In this document: piece after piece, positions 32,503-40,981 of the stretch
How positions within the stretch are numbered: the first letter of the stretch is position 1
How the letters are laid out: every line of letters begins with the position of its first letter
Program-made: the position numbers and the translations under genes
From: Actinomycetes bacterium
Lineage (GTDB): Bacteria; Actinomycetota; Actinomycetes; Actinomycetales; Dermatophilaceae
DNA: 64,000 nucleotides
Direction: 5' to 3'
NCBI GenBank assembly: GCA_023420415.1
Contig: JAEZWF010000011.1
Location: 1-64,000 of the forward strand
Notes under the pieces: model-generated
What the model saw: the letters and a program-made list of their open reading frames with translations, nothing else
What the model was told of the DNA's origin: nothing
Database searches by the model: none

Positions 32503-34641
32503 TCACGCGTCGACGCGGTCGAGAGCCCCCACCTGTCCCGCGAGGAACGCCCACTCCCACGCCGCCTGGCGCCAGCTGTCGTAGCGTCCGCTCTTGCCAC
32601 CGTGTCCGGCGACCATCTCGGTGCGCAGCAGCACCGGCCGCGCGACGGGGTCACTCGTGGTCACCTCGCGCAACCGGGCCACCCACTTGGCGGGCTCGGT
32701 GAAGTAGACACGGGTGTCGTTGAGCGACGTGGTCGCGAGGACCGCCGGGTATGCCGCCGGGTGCAGGTTCTCGTAGGGCGTGTAGGACTTCATGTAGGCG
32801 TACACCTCGGGGTCGTCGAGCGGGTTGCCCCACTCCTCCCACTCCACGACGGTGAGTGGCAGCGACGGGTCGAGGATCGTGGTGAGGGCGTCGACGAACG
32901 GCACCGCCGCGTGCACGACGCGGAACCGCTCGGGTGCGAGGTTGAGAGCCGCACCCATGAGCAGCCCACCAGCCGAACCGCCTTCTGCCGCAAGGCGATC
33001 CGGATGCACCCACCCAGCGTCGACCAGGTGGTCGGCGCTGGCGATGAAGTCGGTGAAGGTGTTGCGCTTGTGCAGCAGCTTGCCGTTGTCGTACCACGCG
33101 CGTCCCATCTCGCCCCCGCCCCGGACGTGCGCGATGGCGTAGACGAAACCGCGTTCGAGCAGCGACAGCCGGGCCACGGAGAAGTAGGGGTCGGAGGAGA
33201 TCTCGTAGGACCCGTAGGCCGTGAGCAGTCCGGGGTGCGTCCCGTCCGGGGTGGCCCCGGCCCGGTGCACCAGGGAGATCGGGATGCGGGTGCCGTCGGC
33301 GGCCGTTGCCCACTCCCGCCGCTGCTCGTAGTCGGCCGGGTCGTAGCCACCGAGGACCGGCTGCTGCTTGAGCAGCACCAGCTCACGCGTCGCCAGGTCG
33401 TAGTCGTAGACCGTCTTGGGGGTCACCATCGACTCGTACCCGATGCGCAGCCGGGTGGTGGCAGGCTCAGGGTTGTCCCCCAGCCAGACGTGGTGGACCG
33501 GCTCGGCGAACTCCAGGTCGTGGTGCTCGCCATACCCCGACTCGCTGTCGGCGTCGCGGGCGATGACACGCAACGCGGTGAGGCCGTCGCGGCGCAGCGA
33601 CAGGACCGCCACGTCGTCGAAGGCGTCGATGCCCTGGAACCGCTCCCCCGGCGCCGACTTCAGCAGCGGCTGCCACTGGTCGGCCGAGGTCGCGTCGAGT
33701 GGCGCCCAGGCCAGGTCGGAGTCGATGGTGTCGGCGTTGTGGACGATGAGCAGCCGGTCGGCAGCCGGCTCGACGTCGTACTCCACGCCGTCGCGCCGCG
33801 GCGCGACCACGCGGAACTCCCCCAGCGGATCGGTGGCGTCGAGGAGCCGCACCTCCGAGGTGGTCTTGGAGCCGACGCCGACCATGATCCAGCGGTCGTC
33901 GCGGGAGGACCCGATGCCCATCCAGAACCGTTCGTCGGCCTCCTCCAGGACGAGCACGTCCTCCTCGGCAGCGCTCCCGACGCGGTGGCGCCACACCTGG
34001 AACGGCCGCCACTGCTCATCGACGCGCAGGTAGAAGACGTGGCTCGCGTCGTGGGAGAACACCACGCCGTAGCCGATCCCCTCGACGGCGTCGTCGACGA
34101 CCTCGCCGGTGCGAAGGTCCTTGACCCGCAAGGCGAAGCGTTCGTCGCCCTCGGTGTCCACGGCATACGCGAGCATGGAGTGGTCGGGGCTCACGGTGAG
34201 CGCCCCGAGGGCGAAGAAGTCATGCCCCTGCGCCTCGACGTTGCCGTCGAGCAGCACCACCTCGCCAGGCACGGGTGTCTCCGGCGCGAGCGACGGCGGC
34301 GCCTCGCCGGGGGTGCGTGGTGCTCGGCACTCGACGCCGTACTGCTTGCCCTCGAACGAACGCGAGTAGTACCACCAGGGCCCGCTGGCCACCGGCACCG
34401 ACAGGTCCGTCTCCTGGGTGCGTCCCTTGATCTCCTCGAAGATGGCCTCGCGCACGGGTGCCAGGTCGGCGGTCATCGCCTCGGCGTAGGTGTTCTCGGC
34501 CTCGAGGTGGGCGACCACCGCCGGGTCGTCCTTGTCGGCGAGCCAGGTGTACGGGTCGTGCACGACGTCTCCGTGGTGCTCGCGGACGGTGTCGCGCTGG
34601 TCCGGTCGTGGAGCGGTGGGTGCCTGTGCTTCGGTGCTCAC
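32503..34641 (-). CDS. ptrB: Oligopeptidase B (S9 family)
   Basis: The 712-residue protein is a prolyl-oligopeptidase-family enzyme that cuts small peptides after basic residues. The N-terminal beta-propeller (about 70-420) is followed by the alpha/beta-hydrolase domain with RIPISLVHRAG, LTAYGSYEISSDPYFS, IAHVRGGGEMGRAWYDNGK, the nucleophile elbow EGGSAGGLLMG (Ser556), an Asp likely in the segment after LPLTVVEWEEWGNPLDDPEVY, and the His in VAGHGGKSGR. It is cytoplasmic. The GTG at 34641 begins STEAQAPTAPRPDQRDTVREHHGDVVHDPYTWL, where the family starts. dnaE is immediately upstream on the same strand, 59 bases away. Confidence 0.93.
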   Translation of the reverse strand: MSTEAQAPTAPRPDQRDTVREHHGDVVHDPYTWLADKDDPAVVAHLEAENTYAEAMTADLAPVREAIFEEIKGRTQETDLSVPVASGPWWYYSRSFEGKQYGVECRAPRTPGEAPPSLAPETPVPGEVVLLDGNVEAQGHDFFALGALTVSPDHSMLAYAVDTEGDERFALRVKDLRTGEVVDDAVEGIGYGVVFSHDASHVFYLRVDEQWRPFQVWRHRVGSAAEEDVLVLEEADERFWMGIGSSRDDRWIMVGVGSKTTSEVRLLDATDPLGEFRVVAPRRDGVEYDVEPAADRLLIVHNADTIDSDLAWAPLDATSADQWQPLLKSAPGERFQGIDAFDDVAVLSLRRDGLTALRVIARDADSESGYGEHHDLEFAEPVHHVWLGDNPEPATTRLRIGYESMVTPKTVYDYDLATRELVLLKQQPVLGGYDPADYEQRREWATAADGTRIPISLVHRAGATPDGTHPGLLTAYGSYEISSDPYFSVARLSLLERGFVYAIAHVRGGGEMGRAWYDNGKLLHKRNTFTDFIASADHLVDAGWVHPDRLAAEGGSAGGLLMGAALNLAPERFRVVHAAVPFVDALTTILDPSLPLTVVEWEEWGNPLDDPEVYAYMKSYTPYENLHPAAYPAVLATTSLNDTRVYFTEPAKWVARLREVTTSDPVARPVLLRTEMVAGHGGKSGRYDSWRQAAWEWAFLAGQVGALDRVDA

Positions 34642-34700
34642 CGCCCCAGCCTAGGCACCGCGTCGTGGGACGGGTGAGCGGGCCGGGTGAGCGGGCCGGG

Positions 34701-37700
34701 TCACCCAGCCAGGCAGCGTGGGCCGAGGATCACCTTGAGGTCGCCGAAGAGGGAGTCGCTGGCGTTGACCCGGTAGGCGTCCTCGAGCCGCATCAGCACC
34801 GAACGCCCCGGCTGGCTCAGCCGCACGTGGACCTCCGTCGACCCCGGGTGCGAGGACAGCACACCCTTGAGCTCCTCGATCTTGGCGGCCGTCGCCCGGT
34901 TGGTGTCGATGGTGACCACGACCGGGCCGCGGGGCCCTTCGGAGATGTCGGGCAGCGTCAGGTCGGAGGCGAAGATCGACGGGGTGTCGTCACGCCGGTT
35001 GACCCGACCCTTCACGGACACGACGGTGTCGTGGCTGAGCGCGTGCCGCACCGTCTCGTAGGCCGAGGGGAAGAACAGGCACTCGATGGCGCCCTCGAGG
35101 TCCTCAACCGTGACGATCGCCCACAGGTCGCCCTTCTTGGTGCGCTTGACCGCCAGGCCGGTGATGAGGCCGGCGATGGTGACGGTCGTGCCCTCGGGCT
35201 TGCCGTCCTCCCCCATCAGGCTGGCAATCGAGGTGTCGGCGTGTGCGGTGAGGACGTGCTCGATACCGAACAGCGGGTGGTCGGAGACGTACAGCCCCAA
35301 CATCTCCCGCTCGAAGCCGAGCAAAGTCTTCTTGTCCCACTCGACACCGGGGATGGGCGGCAGCACGGAGAAGTCGACCGAGACCCCGCCGGCGTCGTCG
35401 TCGCCGAACCCGCCGAACGCCGAGAACAGGGAGTCCTGGCCCATTTCTTCTTTGCGCTTGAGGTCGACGAAGTTGTCGACGTAGGCCTCGTGCACGCGGT
35501 GCAGGCCCTGGCGCGACTCGGCGAGCCCGTCGAACGCGCCCGCCTTGATGAGCGACTCGATGGTGCGCTTGTTGCAGACCACGGCCGGGCACTTGGACAG
35601 GAAGTCCTTGAAGGAGGTGAACCGGCCCTTCTCCTCGCGGGCCGCCACGATCGCCTCGACGACGTTGTGGCCGACGTTGCGGATCGCCTGCAGCCCGAAC
35701 CGGATGTCGGTGCCGACGGCGGCGAACCGGGCCACGGAGTCGTTGACGTCCGGCGGCAGGACCTTGATGCCCATGCGGCGGCACTCGCCGAGGTAGAGCG
35801 CGGACTTGTCCTTGTCGTCGCCGACGCTGGTGAGCAGCGCCGCCATGTACTCGGCCGGGTAGTTGGCCTTGAGGTAGGCGGTCCAGTAGGAGACGAGACC
35901 GTATGCCGCGGTGTGCGCCTTGTTGAACGCGTAGTCCGAGAACGGCACGAGGACGCCCCACAGCGCCGCGATCGAGGCCTCGTTGAAGCCGTTGGCCTTC
36001 ATGCCTTCGGAGAAGGGGACGTACTCCTTGTCGAGGACTTCCTTCTTCTTCTTGCCCATCGCGCGCCGCAGCAGGTCTGCGTTGCCGAGCGTGTAGCCGG
36101 CGAGCTTCTGGGCGATCTCCATGACCTGCTCCTGGTAGATCACCAGGCCGTAGGTCGTGCCGAGGATCGGCTCGAGCGCCGTCACCATCTCGGGCTGGAG
36201 CTTGCCCTTGAGCTGGGGGTCGAGCGGGATGAGCTCCTGCTTGCCGTTCTTGCGCAACGCGAAGTTGGTGTGGGCGTTCACACCCATCGGGCCCGGGCGG
36301 TAGAGCGCGAGCGCCGCCGAGATGTCCTCGAAGTTGTCCGGCTGCATCAGCTTGAGCAGCGTGCGCATGCCGCCACCGTCGAGCTGGAAGACGCCGAGGG
36401 TGTCACCGCGCGAGAGCAGCTGGTAGGTCGCGCGGTCGGTCATGTCCTTGGACAGCGCGTCGAGGTCGATGTCCTCGCTGCGGTTTGCCAACACGTTCTC
36501 GATCGCGTCGTCGAGGATCGTGAGGTTGCGCAGGCCGAGGAAGTCCATCTTGACCAGGCCGAGGGACTCGCAGCTCGGGTAGTCGAACTGGGTGATGACC
36601 TGCCCGTCCTGGAGGCGCCGCATGATCGGGATGACGTCGATCAGCGGTTCGCTGGACATGATCACGCCCGCGGCGTGCACGCCCCACTGCCGCTTCAGGC
36701 CCTCCAGGCCCATCGCCGTGTCGACGATCTCCTTGAAGTGCGGCTCGCTCTCGACGAGGGCGCGGAAGTCGACGCCCTCGTTGTAGCGCTTGTGCTCCTT
36801 GTTGTAGATCTCCGACAGCGGGACGCCCTTGCCCATGACGTCCGGCGGCATCGCCTTGGTGAGCTGCTCGCCCACGACGAACGGGTGACCCATGACGCGG
36901 GCGGCATCCTTGACGGCCTGCTTGGCCTTGATCGTGCCGTAGGTGACGATCTGCGCGACCCGCTCCGAGCCGTACTTCTCGGTGACGTACCTGATCACCT
37001 CACCACGCCGGCGCTCGTCGAAGTCGACGTCGAAGTCGGGCATCGACATGCGCTCGGGGTTGAGGAACCGCTCGAAGATCAGGCCGTGCGGGATCGGGTC
37101 GAGGTCGGTGATCCGCATCGCGTACGCACACATGGACCCGGCACCGGAGCCACGCCCCGGACCAACTCGGATGCCGTTCTCCTTGGCCCAGTTGATGAAG
37201 TCCGCGACGACGAGGAAGTACCCCGGGTACCCCTTCGACACGATCACGTCCGTCTCGTACTGAGCCTGCTTCGCGGCATACTCCGGCACGCCGTCGGGGA
37301 AGCGCTCGACGAGGCCCTTCTGGACCTCCTTGACGAACCAGCTCTCCTCGTTCTCCCCTTGCGGCACAGGGAACTTCGGCATGAAGCGCCCCTCGCCCTC
37401 GGTGAACGAGATGTCGCACATCTCGGCGATGAGCAGGGTGTTGTCGCACGCCTCGGGCAGCTCGCGCCAGGTGTGGCGCATCTCGGCGGGGCTCTTGAGG
37501 TAGAAGTCGTCGGCGTCGAACTTGAACCGGTTCGGGTCCATGAGCGTCGAGCCGGACTGCACGCACAGCAGCGCCGAGTGGGCCTTGGCGTCCTCGGGGC
37601 TCGTGTAGTGCAGGTCGTTGGTCGCGACGAGGGGCAGGTCGAGCTCACGCGCGAGCCGCAGCAGGTCCTTCTGCACCCGGCGCTCGATGTCGAGCCCGTG

Positions 37701-38312
37701 GTCCATCAGCTCGCAGAAGTAGTTCTCGGCGCCGAGGATGTCGCGCATGTCGCTGGCGGCCTGCAGGGCCTCGCGGTACTGCCCCAGCCGCAGCCGCGTC
37801 TGGATCTCCCCCGACGGGCAGCCGGTCGTGCCGATGAGGCCCTGGCCGTACTGGCTGAGCAGCTCGCGGTCGATGCGCGGCCACTTCGCGTAGACCTGGT
37901 CGAGGCTGGCCATCGAGTCGAGCCGGAACAGGTTGTGCAGACCGGTGTTGTCCTTGGCCAGCAGCAGCATGTGCGTGTAGGCGCCCGAGCCGGCCACGTC
38001 GTCGCCGGACTGGTGGTCCTCGCCCCACTTGACGCGGGTCTTGTCGGTGCGATGGGTGCCCGGCGTGACGTAGGCCTCGACCCCGATGATCGGCTTGACC
38101 CCGGTGCCCTGCGCCTTCTTCCAGAACTCGTACGCGCCGAAGACGTACCCGTGGTCGGTCGTCGCGAGCGCCGGCATACCCATCTCCGCGGCCCGCGTGA
38201 ACAGGTCCCCGATGCGCGCGGCACCGTCGAGCATGGAGTACTCGGTGTGCACGTGCAGGTGGACGAACGAGTCAGAGCCGTTCGAGGAGCCGGAGCCGTT
38301 CTGGGGGGACAT
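34701..38312 (-). CDS. dnaE: DNA polymerase III alpha subunit
   Basis: The 1203-residue replicative polymerase has a PHP domain at the start (FVHLHVHTEYSMLDGA, His18, His20, His22) with proofreading-type metal sites, the catalytic core with MPDFDVDFDERRRGEV (catalytic Asp426 and Asp428), finger motifs (VGPGRGSGAGS, YGTIKAKQAVKDAARV), the helix-hairpin-helix region around FTSFKDFLSKCP, and an OB-fold with VTIAGLITGLAVKRTKKGDLWA near the C-terminus. The PHP-plus-DnaE1 form is normal for actinobacteria, in which PHP proofreads in mycobacteria. It is a single main replicase gene. Between it and the upstream synthase gene is a perfect 32-base palindrome. Confidence 0.97.
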   Translation of the reverse strand: MSPQNGSGSSNGSDSFVHLHVHTEYSMLDGAARIGDLFTRAAEMGMPALATTDHGYVFGAYEFWKKAQGTGVKPIIGVEAYVTPGTHRTDKTRVKWGEDHQSGDDVAGSGAYTHMLLLAKDNTGLHNLFRLDSMASLDQVYAKWPRIDRELLSQYGQGLIGTTGCPSGEIQTRLRLGQYREALQAASDMRDILGAENYFCELMDHGLDIERRVQKDLLRLARELDLPLVATNDLHYTSPEDAKAHSALLCVQSGSTLMDPNRFKFDADDFYLKSPAEMRHTWRELPEACDNTLLIAEMCDISFTEGEGRFMPKFPVPQGENEESWFVKEVQKGLVERFPDGVPEYAAKQAQYETDVIVSKGYPGYFLVVADFINWAKENGIRVGPGRGSGAGSMCAYAMRITDLDPIPHGLIFERFLNPERMSMPDFDVDFDERRRGEVIRYVTEKYGSERVAQIVTYGTIKAKQAVKDAARVMGHPFVVGEQLTKAMPPDVMGKGVPLSEIYNKEHKRYNEGVDFRALVESEPHFKEIVDTAMGLEGLKRQWGVHAAGVIMSSEPLIDVIPIMRRLQDGQVITQFDYPSCESLGLVKMDFLGLRNLTILDDAIENVLANRSEDIDLDALSKDMTDRATYQLLSRGDTLGVFQLDGGGMRTLLKLMQPDNFEDISAALALYRPGPMGVNAHTNFALRKNGKQELIPLDPQLKGKLQPEMVTALEPILGTTYGLVIYQEQVMEIAQKLAGYTLGNADLLRRAMGKKKKEVLDKEYVPFSEGMKANGFNEASIAALWGVLVPFSDYAFNKAHTAAYGLVSYWTAYLKANYPAEYMAALLTSVGDDKDKSALYLGECRRMGIKVLPPDVNDSVARFAAVGTDIRFGLQAIRNVGHNVVEAIVAAREEKGRFTSFKDFLSKCPAVVCNKRTIESLIKAGAFDGLAESRQGLHRVHEAYVDNFVDLKRKEEMGQDSLFSAFGGFGDDDAGGVSVDFSVLPPIPGVEWDKKTLLGFEREMLGLYVSDHPLFGIEHVLTAHADTSIASLMGEDGKPEGTTVTIAGLITGLAVKRTKKGDLWAIVTVEDLEGAIECLFFPSAYETVRHALSHDTVVSVKGRVNRRDDTPSIFASDLTLPDISEGPRGPVVVTIDTNRATAAKIEELKGVLSSHPGSTEVHVRLSQPGRSVLMRLEDAYRVNASDSLFGDLKVILGPRCLAG

Positions 38313-38383
38313 CAGGAGCGATGCTAATTGGCCCCCACTGACAGTCCTAGGGGGCGCGCCCGCCTGTGACGGATGAGACGCAT

Positions 38384-38415
38384 GGTATGCCGCGGAGCCG
38401 GCTCCGCGGCATACC
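38384..38415. repeat. Perfect 32-base palindrome made of two inverted GTATGCCG words
   Basis: GGTATGCCGCGGAGCC (38384-38399) is followed without loop by its exact reverse complement (38400-38415). It lies between the minus-strand dnaE and RluD-type gene, where it can form a cruciform or a strong hairpin in RNA and so may act as terminator of the upstream gene. It contains two inverted copies of the dispersed word GTATGCCG. Confidence 0.9.
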
Positions 38416-38432
38416 TCGCCGTGGTCGCGGAC

Positions 38433-39362
38433 TCAGCCGCCGAGGCGGTCGAGGGCGTCCTGGAGGTCCTTCGGGTAGGACGACTCGAAGGTGACGTACT
38501 CGCCCGAGCCGGGGTGCTCGAAGCCCAGCCCGACGGCGTGCAGCCACTGCCGGTCCAGGCCCAGCTTCTTGGCGAGCACCGGGTCGGCGCCGTACATGGG
38601 GTCGCCGACGGCGGGGTGGCGGATCGCCGCCATGTGCACGCGGATCTGGTGGGTGCGACCGGTCTCGAGGTGCACCTCGAGCAGGCTGGCGTGCGGGAAG
38701 GCCTCGAGCAGCTGGTAGTGGGTGACCGCCGGCTTGCCGGAGTCCATGACGGCGAACTTGAACTCGGCCCCCGGCCGGCGCCCGATCGGGGCGTCGATCG
38801 TGCCCACGAGCGGGTCGGGCAGGCCCTGGACGAGCGTGTGGTAGGTCTTGTCGACCCGCCGCTCCTTGAAGGCTCGCTTGAGGATCGAGTAGGCCCGCTC
38901 GGACTTGCAGACCACCATCAGGCCCGAGGTGCCGACATCGAGGCGCGACACGATGCCCTGGCGTTCCGGGGCACCACTGGTGGAGATGCGGTAGCCGGCG
39001 GCGGCGAGGCCACCGAGGACGGTCGGACCGGCCCAGCCGACGCTGGGGTGGGCGGCCACCCCGACCGGCTTGTCGACGACGACGATGTCCTCGTCGTCGT
39101 GGACGATCGTCATGCCCGGCACGGGCTCGGCGACCACCGCCAGGGTGGGCGACTCCTCCGGCGTCGGCAGCGTCACCTCGAGCAGGTCACCCGTGCTGAC
39201 CCGGTCGGACTTGCCGACGGCCTTGTGGTTGACCTGCACGTGGCCGTCTCCCGCGAGCTCTGCGCCCTTGGTGCGGGAGACCCCGAAGAGCCGCGCGAGC
39301 GCCGCGTCGACCCGCTCGCCCTCCAGACCGTCCGGCACGAGCAGGGTGCGCACGTCAGGCAT
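38433..39362 (-). CDS. RluD-family 23S rRNA pseudouridine synthase
   Basis: The 309-residue protein has an N-terminal S4 RNA-binding domain (about 14-70, RVDAALARLFGVSRTKGAELAGDGHVQVN) and the RluA-type catalytic domain with VVDKPVGVAAHPSVGW, the catalytic aspartate in GIVSRLDVGTSGLMVV (Asp142), KTYHTLVQG and LETGRTHQIRVHMAA. The order and length fit RluD/RluC-like enzymes of large-subunit rRNA. The stop codon lies close to the 32-base palindrome. The 3' end of the lspA gene overlaps its start by eight bases. Confidence 0.92.
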   Translation of the reverse strand: MPDVRTLLVPDGLEGERVDAALARLFGVSRTKGAELAGDGHVQVNHKAVGKSDRVSTGDLLEVTLPTPEESPTLAVVAEPVPGMTIVHDDEDIVVVDKPVGVAAHPSVGWAGPTVLGGLAAAGYRISTSGAPERQGIVSRLDVGTSGLMVVCKSERAYSILKRAFKERRVDKTYHTLVQGLPDPLVGTIDAPIGRRPGAEFKFAVMDSGKPAVTHYQLLEAFPHASLLEVHLETGRTHQIRVHMAAIRHPAVGDPMYGADPVLAKKLGLDRQWLHAVGLGFEHPGSGEYVTFESSYPKDLQDALDRLGG

Positions 39363-39993
39363 GCGAGCCGGCCTCGTGGCGGCCCCGCTCCGGGCGCACG
39401 CCGTCGACCCCGATGCCCCGCACCGCCAGCAGCGCGATGAGGATCGCCGCCCCCACGATGAAGATGTCTGCGACGTTGCCGATGAACAGGCCGAAGTAGT
39501 CGATGAAGTCCACCACGTGGCCGCGCCCCGGCCCCGGCTCGCGCAGCATCCGGTCGGTGAGGTTGCCCACCGAGCCCCCGAGCAGCATGCCCAGCGCCCA
39601 CGCCCACCCGACGCTGCCGAGCCGGCGGGCCGTCACGAGGATGAAGACGAGGACGGCGAACGCGATGAGGGTGAGCACCCACGTGGCGCCGTTGCCGATG
39701 GAGAACGCGGCCCCGGGGTTGCGGATGAGGTTGAGCCGGATGTACTCCCCCACGATGTCGACCGGGTCTCCTGGCACGAGCGCCGCCAACGCCCAGATCT
39801 TGGTGAGCTGGTCGGCCGCGTAGCTGACGACGGCGACGACCACGAGCAGGCCGAACAGCCCGCGCCGGCTCACGCGCGCGCCGGGGCCCGTCGGGTCGGC
39901 GCTGGTTGGGTTGGCGCTCGTCGGGTCAGGGCTCTGGGTGGGGGCTGGCTGAGGGTCGGCGGGGCTCAGCGGCGTTCCTGCTTCGTCTTGCAT
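39355..39993 (-). CDS. lspA: Lipoprotein signal peptidase II
   Basis: The 212-residue membrane aspartic peptidase has an N-terminal Pro/Thr-rich extension (about 1-40, with SANPTSADPT), then four membrane segments beginning GLFGLLVVVAVVSYAADQLTKIWAL. Family signatures are LIRNPGAAFSIG, the first catalytic aspartate in GSVGNLTDRM and the second in GNVADIFIVGAAIL. It cleaves prolipoprotein signal peptides ahead of lipidated cysteine. Start is ambiguous: ATG at 39993 or ATG at 40002, both overlapping the 3' end of the DksA-like gene. The order lspA - RluD-type synthase matches many actinobacteria. Confidence 0.9.
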   Translation of the reverse strand: MQDEAGTPLSPADPQPAPTQSPDPTSANPTSADPTGPGARVSRRGLFGLLVVVAVVSYAADQLTKIWALAALVPGDPVDIVGEYIRLNLIRNPGAAFSIGNGATWVLTLIAFAVLVFILVTARRLGSVGWAWALGMLLGGSVGNLTDRMLREPGPGRGHVVDFIDYFGLFIGNVADIFIVGAAILIALLAVRGIGVDGVRPERGRHEAGSHA

Positions 39994-40802
39994 GACACGC
40001 ATAGCGTCGCACGAGGGGCCGCCTGGAGGCGAAGTTTGCCGATCGGGTTGCCGCAGGACTCGCACACGCCGTAGCTGCCGTCGTCGAGTCGCTCGAGGGC
40101 GTGCAGGTTCTGCTCCAGCATCTCGCGGGCATTGTTCGCCAGGGAGATCTCCTGCTCACGCTCGAACGTCTTCGCACCCGCGTCCGCCTGGTCGTCACCG
40201 GCCCCGTCACCGGCATCGCGCATCAGGCCGACGAGGTCGGCCTCGGCCGCGCTGATCTCCGCACGCAGCTGGCTGACGTTGCCCTCGATCTCGGCGCGGA
40301 TCTCCCGCAGCTCCTTGGCGGTCCACGGCGACTCGTCCTCGCGCACGACCAGCTTGCGCGGCGCACTCTTCTTCGCGGGCGCACTCTTCGTCGCGGGCGT
40401 TGCCTTTTTCGCGGGCGCAGGCTTGGTAGCCGCCGCCTTGGTGGCGGACGCTGCCTTCTTCGTCGCTGCCTTCTTCGTCACTGTCTTCTTCGTCGCCGTC
40501 TTCTTCACCGGCGCAGACGTTTTCGCGGGCGCTGTCTTCTTGGCCGCGGTCTTGGTGGCGGAAGTCTTCGCGGGCGCAGTCTTCTTGGCCGCGGTCCTCG
40601 TGGCGGCAGTCTTCTTTGCTGCTGCCTTCTGTGCCGTGGCCTTGGTGGTCTTCGCGGCCGCCGACTTCGTGGTCGGCGCTGCCTTCTTCGTCGCCGTCTT
40701 CTTTGTTGCTGCCTTCTTTGTTGCTGTCTTCTTCGCCGTGGTGGTCGCGCTCGCCTTGGCGCGTGGCGCCGCCTTCGTCGCGGCTTTCGCCTTCTGAGCC
40801 AT
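39966..40802 (-). CDS. TraR/DksA zinc-finger protein fused to a histone H1-like tail
   Basis: The 278-residue protein has two unlike parts. Residues 1-165 are almost only Lys, Ala and Thr (AKKTATKK, KKAATKK repeats), resembling the C-terminal tail of histone H1 and the actinobacterial Lsr2/HupB-like basic tails, which bind DNA non-specifically. Residues 175-278 are a DksA/TraR-like domain: a coiled coil (ELREIRAEIEGNVSQLRAEIS...) and a four-cysteine zinc finger (Cys247-Cys250, Cys268-Cys271; CESC and CVSC) with the GVCESCGNPIG core. DksA-like proteins bind RNA polymerase. The tail is probably coded by a repeated DNA tract. It lies between lspA and divIVA. Confidence 0.85.
   Translation of the reverse strand: MAQKAKAATKAAPRAKASATTTAKKTATKKAATKKTATKKAAPTTKSAAAKTTKATAQKAAAKKTAATRTAAKKTAPAKTSATKTAAKKTAPAKTSAPVKKTATKKTVTKKAATKKAASATKAAATKPAPAKKATPATKSAPAKKSAPRKLVVREDESPWTAKELREIRAEIEGNVSQLRAEISAAEADLVGLMRDAGDGAGDDQADAGAKTFEREQEISLANNAREMLEQNLHALERLDDGSYGVCESCGNPIGKLRLQAAPRATLCVSCKTKQERR
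40360..40795 (-). repeat. Low-complexity Lys/Ala tract of the DksA-like gene
   Basis: Repeated units resembling GCCGTCTTCTTCGTCGC (plus-strand reading) cover this stretch and code for Lys/Ala/Thr repeats. Locally the composition drops in GC because of AAG codons. Confidence 0.8.
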
Positions 40803-40926
40803 GTGTTCGGCGCCCCTCGGTCGCAGCGTGCTCGCCGCGGCGAGCGTGACAGGTGCGGCGAGGATATGCGCTGGTCGGCGGGGACTCAAAGCCAAAACGC
40901 GCGAGTCACCGAACCCGTCATGACGA

Positions 40927-40959
40927 CGGCGCCCCACCGCATGGTGCGGTGGGGCGCCG
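40927..40959 (-). terminator. Terminator hairpin of divIVA
   Basis: CGGCGCCCCACCGCA (40927-40941) pairs with TGCGGTGGGGCGCCG (40945-40959) over a TGG loop: a perfect 15-base-pair stem just past the divIVA stop codon on the minus strand. Confidence 0.85.
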
Positions 40960-40981
40960 AATGCACTGCTGCGTGCGGGTG

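Noticed and set aside
34458..38327. A 1289-codon open frame on the plus strand opposite dnaE and part of ptrB
   Set aside because: It mirrors the codon pattern of genes on the other strand, has no recognisable domain, and dnaE in this place is unmistakable. Long antisense frames are common in 70 percent GC DNA.
40830..40845. A 16-base palindrome (GCTCGCCGCGGCGAGC) before the DksA-like gene as an operator
   Set aside because: GC-only palindromes of this size are not rare at this composition and no second copy or known consensus supports it.
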